Shown here in pieces: positions 10,788 to 21,225 of a DNA stretch of 64,000 nt. The stretch spans positions 143,337,041 through 143,401,040 of the forward strand of contig NC_081406.1 in NCBI RefSeq assembly GCF_030272615.1. The letters are read 5' to 3'. The translations under genes and the position numbers were made by a program. Each line of letters opens with the position of its first letter. Within the stretch, counting starts at the first letter, position 1. The notes under the pieces were generated by a model. That model searched no databases. It had not been told where the DNA came from and worked only from the letters and a program-made list of their open reading frames with translations. Source of the stretch: Cryptomeria japonica (taxonomy: Eukaryota; Streptophyta; Pinopsida; Cupressales; Cupressaceae).

Positions 10788-12203
10788 TGCAGGAGCACCA
10801 CCAATGAAGGCATGGGTCAAAGTCATGTTGGTTATGAATTAGTATAGGAGAACCGTTTGATTGACTATTAATTTTGCATTGAAGGTGGATTGGAAAACAT
10901 GATTATGATATAGATCTTGAAACCATAGGGAATTACCTTTCTTTTGCAAGTGGTCTGAAGTTTTAAAGTGATCCTTGTTTCATTTGGCAAGCAATACTTT
11001 ATCGGGAGGTCTGAAACCCTTAAAACCCTAGGTTTTGACTAATGTAATGGATTTTGGCCTATCAATTATTAGTCAAGAATATTGAAACTGTGGAATATGA
11101 TAGGCCTCTATATGATAGATCAAAATCTAGTGCTCACAAGTTGTTCCAACATTTTGGTGTGTTTGGTGAAGAAGCCCTAGGTCTAGCATCATCATGTGAC
11201 ATACCAGTTGAATGAGAACAATGCATGTGAATTGAGTTGCAAAGCACAGAGAAGGGGTTTGAATGTACAAGGAGAGTTCTTGGAGGTTGTTAGAGCATTC
11301 CATAGTTTGTGGAAGGTGTGAATTGGGAGCAAGGAACAAGGTTTTGGTAAGTAACCAGTCAAATAAGGCCTAATAGCCCTATTAGCCTATTTGGTGTAGC
11401 ATTGGTTGAGTAGTCTACAAATTGGCTGGGAACCTCAAAGTGAGATATTGTTGATAAATCCCAAAAGGGTGTCAGATGTCCTATTTTGTTTGCATAGATC
11501 CTCAAGGTGTCAAAAGTTATAACTCGATTTCTTCAAAAGGAGGCCTGATTGCAATTAGGTCTATTTAAGTGCATGTATGTCAAAACTGATCATTGGATGA
11601 ACCAAGACCATGGAAACTTGTTTCATTTGTGTGGAAATGTTGTAAGGACACCCCTCCAATGGTCAGTGTGTATTTGTTTGGTCAAGTGGGCCATTCAAAC
11701 CCCTAATCACTAGTCAAGCCCACTTATGTATTCAAGGGTGTGGGAAAACACCAAATTCTTGAGACTGTAAGTTGATTGTGTGAGAGACATATTGAAGCCT
11801 TTGAGTCTTCTAGATCCTTTCTAAGACTTGTTTGGAAACAGGATTGTCCTTTGGGTGTATTAGATCCCGTTTGGTAGTGCTTTTGGGTGGAGTTTGCAAG
11901 CATTTGGAGTCAGTTGTTCAAGGTGGTCTTTTTAGTCTATTCTCTCCTCATCAGTTGTCTATCTTGGGCTTGACATCTTTTGTGATTCTTGGATCTATGA
12001 TCCAGATGGTTGTTTGGCTGGACGACCAATTCCTATGATACACCAGTCATGACCATATTAGAATGAAAGGGACAATCCTACAGTGTGAAACTCTCAAACT
12101 TAAGTGAACTTATCATATATACCAAGTCATTGAAGACCTTCATGGCATAATTTTTACATAGTGCATAGTGTCAAATCCTCTTGTAAAATTCCTCCAAGCA
12201 TAA
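10788..12203 (+). repeat. Second Ty3/gypsy LTR start and unassigned downstream sequence
   Basis: TGCAGGAGCACC at 10788 follows a purine-rich run (10776-10787) and matches the LTR start at 1994. The right end of the LTR could not be fixed. From about 11400 to 12203 I see only weak similarity to 2800-3656 and no convincing gene. Confidence 0.5.
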
Positions 12204-15020
12204 ATGGAAGAATTGAGTATAAGAGAATGGAGCAAAGACAAGATAGTCAATTTCTAAATTTTTTGACAAGCGATTCAAGACATAATTTCACAATGTCATG
12301 ATAATGATCTTGATGACATTTTTGATAGGAAATGGGAGGAAGAGCATTCGAGATCATCAGAAAATCTAGATGAATTCGTTGTTCTCGTGGTTCAACAGAA
12401 GAGAGGAGCACCAACCCTTGAACTGCAAGAAGTGTCATTTGCATCTTTTCCTCCATCTACTATAGTCACCTCCACAATCATGGCTTCCCTAGTTTCCAAT
12501 CCTACGTTGCAAACTTCCCCATCGCTTGTTGTTAGTCAAGTGTCTACCTTGATTGTTGTGACCACCCAATAATTTATGCAAACCCTTGCCCCCCAAGTGT
12601 CATCTATTGTAATGACTTCTCTGTCTATGCAACTCATGACACCCTCATCTTTTTATTTGCTAAGTCCTTTATCATCCCCATCCAATGTCCTAGGTTATCT
12701 AGGGATAGAAGTTGCCTTGGAAAGTATTCCACCATTCTCCTCAATAACCTTAAGTTTCCCAAGAATCTCTCTGATAGGAGCACAGATGCAAGCCCCGATC
12801 ATTCAAACTCCTTTCGGTTTTCCTCCTAGTATTCCATTTTCAGGGAAATATATTAGTTCCCCAACCATTTTGCAGAATCAAATGCATGCAACTAAATAGT
12901 CTTGAGCAAGAGGACATTTAAAAGGAAAGTGAAAGATTCCATCAATCCCAGCAGTTCCAAAATGGAAATTATGTTTAATGAATAACACCACATAGTCACA
13001 ATTAAGTCAAAAACACCCAATATCATTAAACCCAAACGATATATATGACGAAAAGACTATACAATGCATGCCATCGGAATTTATTTAGGCCAAGCCCACC
13101 CTCAAGACAATGTTGAATTCATGAAGGAAACAAAAAAGGTGGTAACCTATGACTTACTCAAGTTAAGTAGATGATTGGCCAAGTGAGAAAAAAAACTAAA
13201 GAAGTTGAGTTCAACGATTGATAGGTGAGAATGTTGGTGTAAATAATTATTCATCTTGGATATTATTACACTTACTTAAGTTTACTTAGGATAATGCATT
13301 TTCATAGTAGTTTGGGTATGAGACACTTGGGTGTTTGTGCCACATTGGGATAGTGTGTGTAGGAGAAATTCCACCTTTTATGGTGTTGATCTTGTTGTTA
13401 CACTCCACCTTCGGTGGGTGATCCACCTCATGTGGACTATTATATTATTTCTCCTACCTACCCACACCTATTTCCTACCTACCCTTGTTTCTTATTGAGC
13501 CACATGTCATGTTTGTGTGCTCACATATCCCTAGCCTTGCCTATATAAGCAAGCTCATCTACATTGTATGTAACTATTGAATTGTGATTATTGATCATTT
13601 TCTATTGATGAGAATACAGTTTATTCTTGTCCCATATTATGTCTCTATTTTGTACATTTCATTGAGCTCTTGATCTTGGCAAAATCTCACAGAGAAGCTG
13701 AAATGAGGGTGAAAATTCAAACAATAGTGAGGAAGGGAAAGACAAGAAAATACTTTAACTTCTCTCTAGGAAGAACAGGAAGAACATGAAGAAAAGGATA
13801 GACTTTAAGTCGAGCTAAGTGATGCTTCAACTATGATTGCCATAGAAAATAAAGAAAAAGAAGATCTAAGGCAACATCTACAAGCCAAGAAGCAAGAATT
13901 GTTACGAATTCAGTTGAGCCTCTCTAATGTTTCCACTCAGTAGGGTCAACTAGATCACATGATAAAAATAGTGCAATCCAAGCCTCCTCAGAAAATTGCT
14001 AGCTTACAAGCTCAAGTGGAAAAGGAAAAAGATGCCAAAGAATTGGTGAAAAAGCAGATGCATGACAAAATGCAAGAGTTGAATCAAGTTAAACAAGAAT
14101 TTCAAAATGTGTTAAATATGCATGTGCAAGTTCAATCAGAGTTGTAGTATAAAGAGACTCAATGCCAAATGGAATTGCAAGAAGCCTAGTCTTTGATAGA
14201 AATTGAAAAGTCGAATAAACAAATGATGGAGTTTGTCTTGCAAAAAAGAGACGAAGATCTGGAAAAATCACGCCAAGAGAATGCCACTTCTTTGGAAAAG
14301 GCCAAAAGATTGTAGGAGGAAATCAAAGATAAAGATCTACAAATTTAGCAATTGTAGGCTACATTGGCCACCCCTTTTCAAAAATCTAGTTTTTTTCCCA
14401 CGCTACAACAATTGTGCGTCTCTTATTGGGAGAAGATCAAAGTCATTGTTATTTCTTTGAGACTAGCCCTCTATTTTATTGCATATGCTCCTAAAGTGGT
14501 TGAATAAAGGTCACTTTTAAAAAAGTGTATGTCTAGTTGATGATAATGCCTTAATTATCACATGTATCAATTATAGAAGATTGGTAGTAAGAAGGGCCAA
14601 CAAATTTATTGAGGTTAATGTAATTGCTCACAAAAGAAGGCAATGACTCAAAGCCTTGTAACTTACTATGGCTCATATGAAAAATAGGATTGAGAAACTT
14701 GTCTAGCTAGGACTCCCCTCTCATTTCCTTTCAGATGGAATGGTATCGAATGAAGATTAAATGAAACAATGGCTAGAAGAAAAAAAAGAAGACTAGACCT
14801 CCTTGTAGGCTTTAGGCCTTGATCCTAATATTAGAGAATTCAAGTAGATATTGCACCCTCCCATGCAGCTAAGTTTTCATCTAGAAGCTGCATTATCTAT
14901 TTTGGCTAACATCCCTTTAAGAGAGATGATTGATTTAGATAAAGAATTTGGGTCACTACAATTGCATAACCAACCAGTTGACATGGGTTGGGCTCCTTTA
15001 CAATCTATGCTTTTGAAGTT
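12204..15020 (+). pseudogene. Heavily mutated unknown coding region with coiled coil, split by solo LTR
   Basis: One frame can be followed with stops from about 12204 to 12899, and similar degenerate coding from about 13800 to 15020. The first part is acidic and then Ser/Thr/Pro-rich (12387-12899). The second part is a Gln/Glu/Lys-rich coiled coil (ASLQAQVEKEKDAKELVKK near 13990-14050, then 14160-14340), ending in a less repetitive region (ANIPLREMIDLDKEFGS near 14910-14955). Nearly every interruption is TAG where CAG is expected. No family was recognised. The size and content suggest a retroelement gag-like or accessory protein, or an old host gene. A solo LTR at 13232-13691 separates the two parts. 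Confidence 0.45.
13227..13696 (+). mobile_element. Solo LTR with perfect 5-bp target duplication
   Basis: The LTR runs from TGTTGGTG at 13232 to CTCACA at 13691 (460 bp) and is flanked by GAGAA at 13227-13231 and GAGAA at 13692-13696. A TATA box (CTATATAAGC) lies at 13541-13550. No internal region is present, so this is the product of recombination between the two LTRs of one insertion. The parent family is not otherwise present in the window. Confidence 0.88.
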
Positions 15021-15295
15021 GTGAACCCTTCTCCTATTTTAACTTTTTTTTCAAATTTTTATGTGAAGCTAGAGTTCAAAGTTCATTTCCCTACAAGCAA
15101 GGATCCCCAAGAGTCACCAAATTTATAGACTTGTCTACAATAGTCCCCAAAGCCCGATTTATTTCGGTGAATGATTTAGTGTTTTATGTCACAAGAGAGT
15201 AAAATAACTAGTCCTGATTACTGACTCTTATAATTTCAATTCTAATATATGGGAAATTAAATCATGTGTTGTTACACTCTTTCAGTGATCTATAG
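15021..15295. other. No supportable feature
   Basis: This short stretch lies between the degenerate coding region and the left LTR of element B. I see no gene or repeat in it. Confidence 0.5.
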
Positions 15296-16796
15296 CGTTA
15301 GCAGCAAAAAGGAAGGAAAACTGAGAGGGGGGTGAATCAGTTTTCAGTGGATTAAACAAATTAAGTACAATCTCATATTTGATCAACTATAGCAAGAATA
15401 AAGATAAAGACAATAACGGAAACACACATAACACCAATATTTTTTGATGTGGAAAACCCGGTTAAGGGAAAAACCAAGGTGGGAACCTACCCACAGTAAG
15501 ATGATACTCTGCAGTAGTATGTGTAAATATTACAATGGGGAATGCACATGCATTCAAGCACACTGCTCAAAATAAGAAGACCTAGAAGGATCCAACCCTC
15601 AGGGAAGGTTCACTACCTTACAATAAGATTCAGACTACAATCCGGAATACATGAACTGCAAATATAACATATGTTAATGCTTGATGATAGTTTCGGTTAA
15701 GTACATGTGTCTGCTCTGCAACAATCTCTGCTCAATACACCATAGCGAAGGATAAATTATCTTAGGAACACATACACCACTCTCTGATAATACAACACAA
15801 CATCGACACCCAAATTACATGATTATATCACCTATTTATACAGATCATCAACCTTGACTACAAGATCGGCCAAACCCTCAACCCTTAATTACAAAATTAC
15901 ATGTCACAATACATAAATCAACCACCAGACTAATATAATGACATAGATAGCATAACATGGACCTAAATCAAATCTCCAAACATGCATCACCACTGGAAAT
16001 CTCGCCAAGATCAACTGCAACACGTTACACCACCAGGAATACCGCATAACATGAAGAATATCACCGGATCAACAAAATCACCAAGAACGTGCACAAGGAT
16101 CAATGCGGACCACCAAGGAAAATAAGACACGGTCAGGAAACACCAACAAGAACATTAGAACCATTTGCAATAACTACACCAACACCACTGATTCAAATCT
16201 TCATCAATCAACACGCTAACTCACAAGAACACTTAACAACAACAATTCGGGATAGAAAGATAGCTTGCAGAACACCAAATCACAAACCATCTGAAATGAC
16301 GATACACATGAACATCCAAAATATTCTCCCAAATCCGCCACCAAAGATATGATCATATCGGAGCTCACCGAATCAAATACCAAACTCTGCCAGCTACTAA
16401 ACAGAAAGATTGAAGTGTAAACCGGATCAAATAATATGATCAAGTAAACTTCTGGACCATTGAAACCAATAAGGAATGAAGTATTACAACATCCCAAAAA
16501 TACACACAATGAATTTCCACATTTTACTGCTGATGAACAATGTTTTACCTGAAAACCTGTCTATCGAATCTTCCAATTTACTCAAAACTCAACATCGGAG
16601 GCCATAAACCTGGAATAAGGCATGTTACATGTCCACAATGCTTCGCTAAGATTCACAACACAAAATACTCAACAAAAAATATTCACCAACCATAACACTG
16701 TAGACTCTGTCAGATGTCTTGTTCTTCTCGTCGAACCTGACCAGACCTCAATCATCTTCCAGAATGAATGAATTATGAACTACAGAATGCATATCT
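15296..16796 (-). repeat. Element B 3' LTR, main part
   Basis: This segment is collinear with the LTR at 27043-28145. Shared landmarks are the GGGGTGAATCAG-type start, a GTGGAAAACCC-like phrase (15445-15460), GGGGAATGCACATGCATTCAAG (about 15537-15558), and the GAATGAATTATGAACT end near 16764-16780. The last 58 bp lie beyond the nested copia element (21008-21065). The LTR is about 450 bp longer than its partner and clearly diverged from it. Confidence 0.7.
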
Positions 16797-17263
16797 TTTT
16801 GATGATATGGTAGCTTTGGTCAGACTCCTTCTAGGCCAACAAAGTTAACTTAATTGCCTAAGTGGCCTTCGGCCTTAGATAATTACTTAAGTCATCATCT
16901 TGTGCATGTTTAATAAGCAATTAATAAACATGTAATGTTATTGTTAATCGGTATAACTGATTGACCATTATTATTAATATTTATTTTATGACAAACTAAT
17001 GTTGAGTGTCTGCCACCCCTTATTGGATGGGTGCATTACCTTAGTGGCAGTCGTATCTCTCTAAGGAGAGAAGACTCTTGGAGATCATCTCCCATCGGTG
17101 AATATAAATTAAATACTTTCTCCCCTTCATCGAATCGATATACACACAATCCTACAGCAGACTGAAATACATGAGAAGTTCTCAAGGGAGATAATTGAGT
17201 ATTATCTATGATTGGAAGGGCAAATCATTGCCTGTGGTTAATTGAGCACACCAGGAATCAACA
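16797..17263 (+). repeat. 5' LTR of nested copia element
   Basis: 467 bp, matching 20537-21002. It begins TTTTGATG (family TGTTGATG, one change) and ends AATCAACA, immediately followed by the primer-binding site. Confidence 0.9.
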
Positions 17264-17275
17264 TGGTATCAGAGC
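17264..17275 (+). other. Primer-binding site for initiator tRNA-Met
   Basis: TGGTATCAGAGC is the usual plant copia primer-binding site. It directly follows the 5' LTR. Confidence 0.92.
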
Positions 17276-19443
17276 AGTAACAATTCTTGTGCCTTCTCCT
17301 TGGTGATAAGATGGATTCAACACGAGAGGAGAGACAACAAATGGGAGTCGTATCTTAGATCCACAACTTCAATATTTGGGTCACCTTCCTAATATGTTTT
17401 TCATTATTTTATGCATATTTTATAACTTAAGAATGATGGCGTTGATTTTTTCTGCATTTGTTGGTCTTCGATTCTCTACAAAGAGCTTTGTCTGTCGTAA
17501 AAGCTTTACCTCAGAGAATAAGAATCAACAACTAAAATGTGCCTCTTATTCTATTGTGGATAATCATTCAGCATTGATTCAATTCATTCTTTAGCAGCCA
17601 CTTTTGCAATCTCTATTTAGTGTGTTTGACATCTGTCGTGGTGTAATAAGAATATTCATCGGGCTATTGATATAGTGTATTTCATGGAGTCCACAAGATT
17701 CATAAAGTTTGGATGGGCATCGGTATTTGCTATTCAGTTGTAATTATCACCTTTATTCCTACGGAAAGAAGTACTTGCCTAAGCGTGGTCACAAGTACGG
17801 TGTTGAGCCAATATGATGAGTTAATATTCCATACCCAAGAATGTGTGCAGAAATATACTCATATGCAGAAAGGCGTTTGGACAATTATTTTCGAGGTACT
17901 CGTGAAGGTTCTGACAAATTTAATCTGCATAGCATTAATTTGACGAAGTTGGAGGTGAAGTCGCAGGCTAGTGAGGTTCTACGTGTTTTGGATGTTAATG
18001 GTTCAAGTGTGTCGTGCAAGGCCTATGAGGACGTCATCTGGGTTGTGAAGTCACGAAGAGCGGACAAGGCCATTTTGCATGTGGAAGGAACTCTATAAGG
18101 CAACGTGGTTTGAAACTACAATCTGATTGTCTTTGAGTGCATCCCGAATTGACAATGTTGAAGGACGGGTTGATGGATATTATTGTAGGTTGTGAGTTTC
18201 ATCTCTTTCCAGTTGCGAATGGAATTTGTTGTCTATCACCTGCAAGTAAAATGAGATTCATATATCAGTTGGTGATATATTTAGTGGAGGGACTGACAAC
18301 AAACTCTGTCTAAATGGTGAACATGCCAAACATGTCATGTTGTGGAAGGGTGGGAAGGGATGGAACTTGAATTTTATGAATAGAAAGCTATGGGCATTAT
18401 TCAAGGTGGATTATGCTGGGAAGAATGGTGGGAAACAGATTTCACATCACAAAACTCCTTATGGTAGAGGAGATATGCAAGAAGCCTATTTTGAAGAGAT
18501 TTACATGTGGTTCCTTAGCTAAAACGGGTAAATCATTTTGTGGTGGATATGACACCAACACTGGTCTCTCTGATGTACCTGATGGATTTGATGGCCTTGT
18601 GATGGCACCTTGGCCTGATCGTTGTATAATCACCTCCACTCGGTGCTTGAGTATATCGATTTGCATCTAGATACTCTGTCAGGAAAATTATGTGGCAAAG
18701 GGTTAACTAGGAGTCAAGGCCATATTTGTGGAATAGGAGATGAGACTCAGCTACAGGACTAACTCAATGGGAACCGACAAATAAAGAGATGGAGGCTACA
18801 CACTTTGTGAACTTCCAACTGAATGCCATATCTGTGGATGTGAAGAATTAAAAGTTATGTGAAGAACCCTCCTATCAACGCCTCATAGTTCGTTTCATCT
18901 ACATGGTGCCTGACTTGTAAGCATGAACTTGCATTTGGATATTGTTGGAGGGAGATTTGGTATTGCATCAGACTCCAATATACTATGCTACAACCTCATC
19001 TCATGGTTGTTGGAGATATGGGCCAACCTTTTGTTGTAAAAGGATCTAAACCTTGCTTATAATGTGATGGTTGCAGTGATAGTTTGCCTCATTGGTGTAG
19101 GGCATTGAACCTGCAACATGCTCTAATATACTTCTTGATCACTACAACACTGAAGGTAGAAAATTTGAGACAAGAGGGCTCTCTCAGTGAGAGGGAGCAG
19201 ATTGCAAGAGGATTTTGTTCTAATCTCAGGATGGTCATATTCATATCTGATCTAAAGCTCGATCTTATGACAGTAGGTCCAAGGTGGTCTTGGGTCTAGC
19301 ACTTTCAGTCGTATGTAGATCATACCAGATGATGAGAGTATCTTGGAGCAAGGTATCTTCCATGATTGGGACCATGTGAGTAGGGTATGCTTCTGTGACA
19401 GAGGGAGCATCTAGAGGATCTGCTTCAGTTGAATTCCAAGGAT
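17276..19443 (+). other. Internal region of nested copia element, no recognisable domains
   Basis: About 2.2 kb between the primer-binding site and the RNase H tail. Short frames exist, for example 17841-18098, but none shows gag, protease, integrase or RT motifs. I cannot assign a function. It may be unrelated filler acquired by the element, or coding sequence decayed past recognition. Confidence 0.55.
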
Positions 19444-19617
19444 TGTGGTCAGTTTTTATTCAGAGGGAGTAGACCATGTCAAGATGGTTTCTTTCACAAT
19501 CAGGAAACTATAGCAGTCAAAGGGATATGATTCATGGGATGGAGTTCCATGTGTGTAGGCTGAAAGGCCTTTATGCTGACACCTAGGTCGGGACATTCCT
19601 AAATAGATGCACACTTA

Positions 19618-19870
19618 GTGAGCTTGGGACTCACCAAGTGTGATGCAGACTCCAACCTTGTATTTCATAATAGGTCAAAGCATGTGGAGATCAAATATCA
19701 CTATACTAGAGATATGGTGCAAATGAATGTTATTCAATTGATATACATTAGTACTGATGAGAAGATGACAAAAATTCTCACCAAGCCTCTCTCTAGGATT
19801 AAGTTTGTGTACTTTTGAGATAAACTTGGTATGGTAGAGAATGAAGCCCTAGCTGAGATTGAGTCTCGGC
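19618..19870 (+). pseudogene. Copia RNase H C-terminal tail in nested element
   Basis: The frame 19618-19818 reads as the end of a Ty1/copia RNase H: DADSNLVFHNRSKHVEIKYH, then IQLIYISTDEKMTKILTKPL. A stop at 19816-19818 precedes the DKLGMVENEAL continuation. Only about 80 residues of the domain remain, without the catalytic core. The matching segment at 3838-4085 has additional lesions. Confidence 0.78.
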
Positions 19871-19989
19871 ATCATCAATCTATTTATATTTTATACTAAT
19901 GGATTATTCTCTCTGAGAGAGAAGTTTAAAGTGTAAGCTCTTGTTAATGCATTTCTCTTTGAGAGAAATTTGAGGTGAAAGTCATTATT

Positions 19990-20525
19990 TCCACCCTTTG
20001 GGATGAGCCATGGTGGATCCACCCTCTGGGAGTAGCTATGGTGGATGTCATGTGAGAGACTTCATGACTTAGCACTTGTGTTTATTCACTCTCTGGGAGT
20101 AGCCATGGTGAACGTCATGATGAGATGATGACATCACATTGAGGATTCCATGATGGGCACTTGTGTTCATTTGCATTTCCATTCATGGGAGTAGCCATGA
20201 TGGATCCACCCTCTAAGATGAGTTATGGTGGATGTCATGTGTGTGGCACCATGACAACATCACGTGAGAGAGTCCGTGATTATTTTCTTGTACTTGTGTG
20301 CTCACCCTTTGGGATGAGCCATGGTGAATATCATTGTGAGGTGACAATCTCACAATGATGAACACTTGTGCATTTTACCATCATTGTGAGGTGATGATCT
20401 CACAATAATGGTTGATATCGCGGTGAGGTGATATCTATTCTTTCATACACATGCGTGTAGTCATTGTGTTAGTCATCACGATGAGGTGATGTGACTTGTA
20501 GAGATCAAGAAGGATTCCTCCCTAG
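19990..20525. repeat. Degenerate minisatellite-like spacer, copy B
   Basis: Recurrent phrases GGGAGTAGCCATGGTG and ATCACnATGAGGTGATG fill the space between the RNase H tail and the polypurine tract. It has fewer units than copy A at 4200-4845. Confidence 0.7.
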
Positions 20526-20536
20526 CTAAGAGGGAG
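20524..20536 (+). other. Polypurine tract of nested copia element
   Basis: AGCTAAGAGGGAG lies directly before the 3' LTR start TGTTGATG at 20537. Confidence 0.8.
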
Positions 20537-21002
20537 TGTTGATGATATGGTAGTTTTGGTCGGACTCCTTCTGAGCTGACAGAGTTAACTTAATTTTATA
20601 AGTGCCCTTCGGCCTTGGACTATTACATAAGTCATCATCTTGTGCATGTTTAATAAGCAATTAATAAACATGTAATGTTATTGTTAATCGGTATAACCGA
20701 TTGACCATTATTATTAATATTTGTTTTATGACAAACTAATGTGGAATGTATGCCACCCCTTATTGGATGGCTGCGTCACCTTAGTGGCAGTCGTATCTCT
20801 TTGAGGAGAGACGACTCTTGGAGGTCATCTCCCATCGATGAATATAAATGAAATACTTTCTCCCCTTCATCAAATCAATATACACACAATCCTACAGTAG
20901 ACTTAAAACACATGAGAAGTGCTCGGGGGAGACAATTGAGTATTGTTTATGGTTGGGAGGGCAAATCATTTCCTGAGGTTAATCGAGCACACAGAATCAA
21001 CA
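20537..21002 (+). repeat. 3' LTR of nested copia element
   Basis: 466 bp, TGTTGATG to AATCAACA, followed by the target duplication TATCT. Collinear with 16797-17263 and 4864-5331. Confidence 0.9.
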
Positions 21003-21065
21003 TATCTGACATTAGTTGCCATCAATAACAACATCCGAACATCAATGTAGTGTCTCTTGCCAACA

Positions 21066-21225
21066 ATCTCCCCCTTTTGCATTGATGACAACACTTAGTG
21101 AAAAACAACTAAGTTCCAGACCAAAATATATACACTACAACCAAAAATCTGACTACCAATCTCCAAAAATCAACAACTCCTCCTAAGATAAACATTTGTC
21201 ACTCCTCCACTCTCCCCCTTTGACA
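21066..21225 (-). other. Repeated polypurine tracts of element B
   Basis: On the minus strand an AAAAGGGGGAGAT tract (21078-21066) abuts the 3' LTR, and an AAAGGGGGAGAG tract lies upstream (21225-21211). Both are preceded by an ATTGATG or TTGATGTC phrase, as in copy A, C1 and C2. Confidence 0.7.

Larger units (their letters stand above)
16792..21007 (+). mobile_element. Nested non-autonomous copia element with target duplication
   Basis: Complete structure: TATCT target duplication (16792-16796 and 21003-21007), 5' LTR 16797-17263, primer-binding site TGGTATCAGAGC at 17264-17275, internal region to 20536 ending in a polypurine tract, and 3' LTR 20537-21002. The only recognisable coding sequence is the last part of a copia RNase H. 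Gag, protease, integrase and RT are absent, so mobility would have needed proteins in trans. It sits inside the 3' LTR of element B. A duplicate of its 3' portion is at 3657-5331. Confidence 0.9.

Noticed and set aside
17841-18098. 85-codon frame in the nested copia interior as a possible gene
   Set aside because: No domain motif, no matching copy in the window to test conservation, and neighbouring frames are broken.
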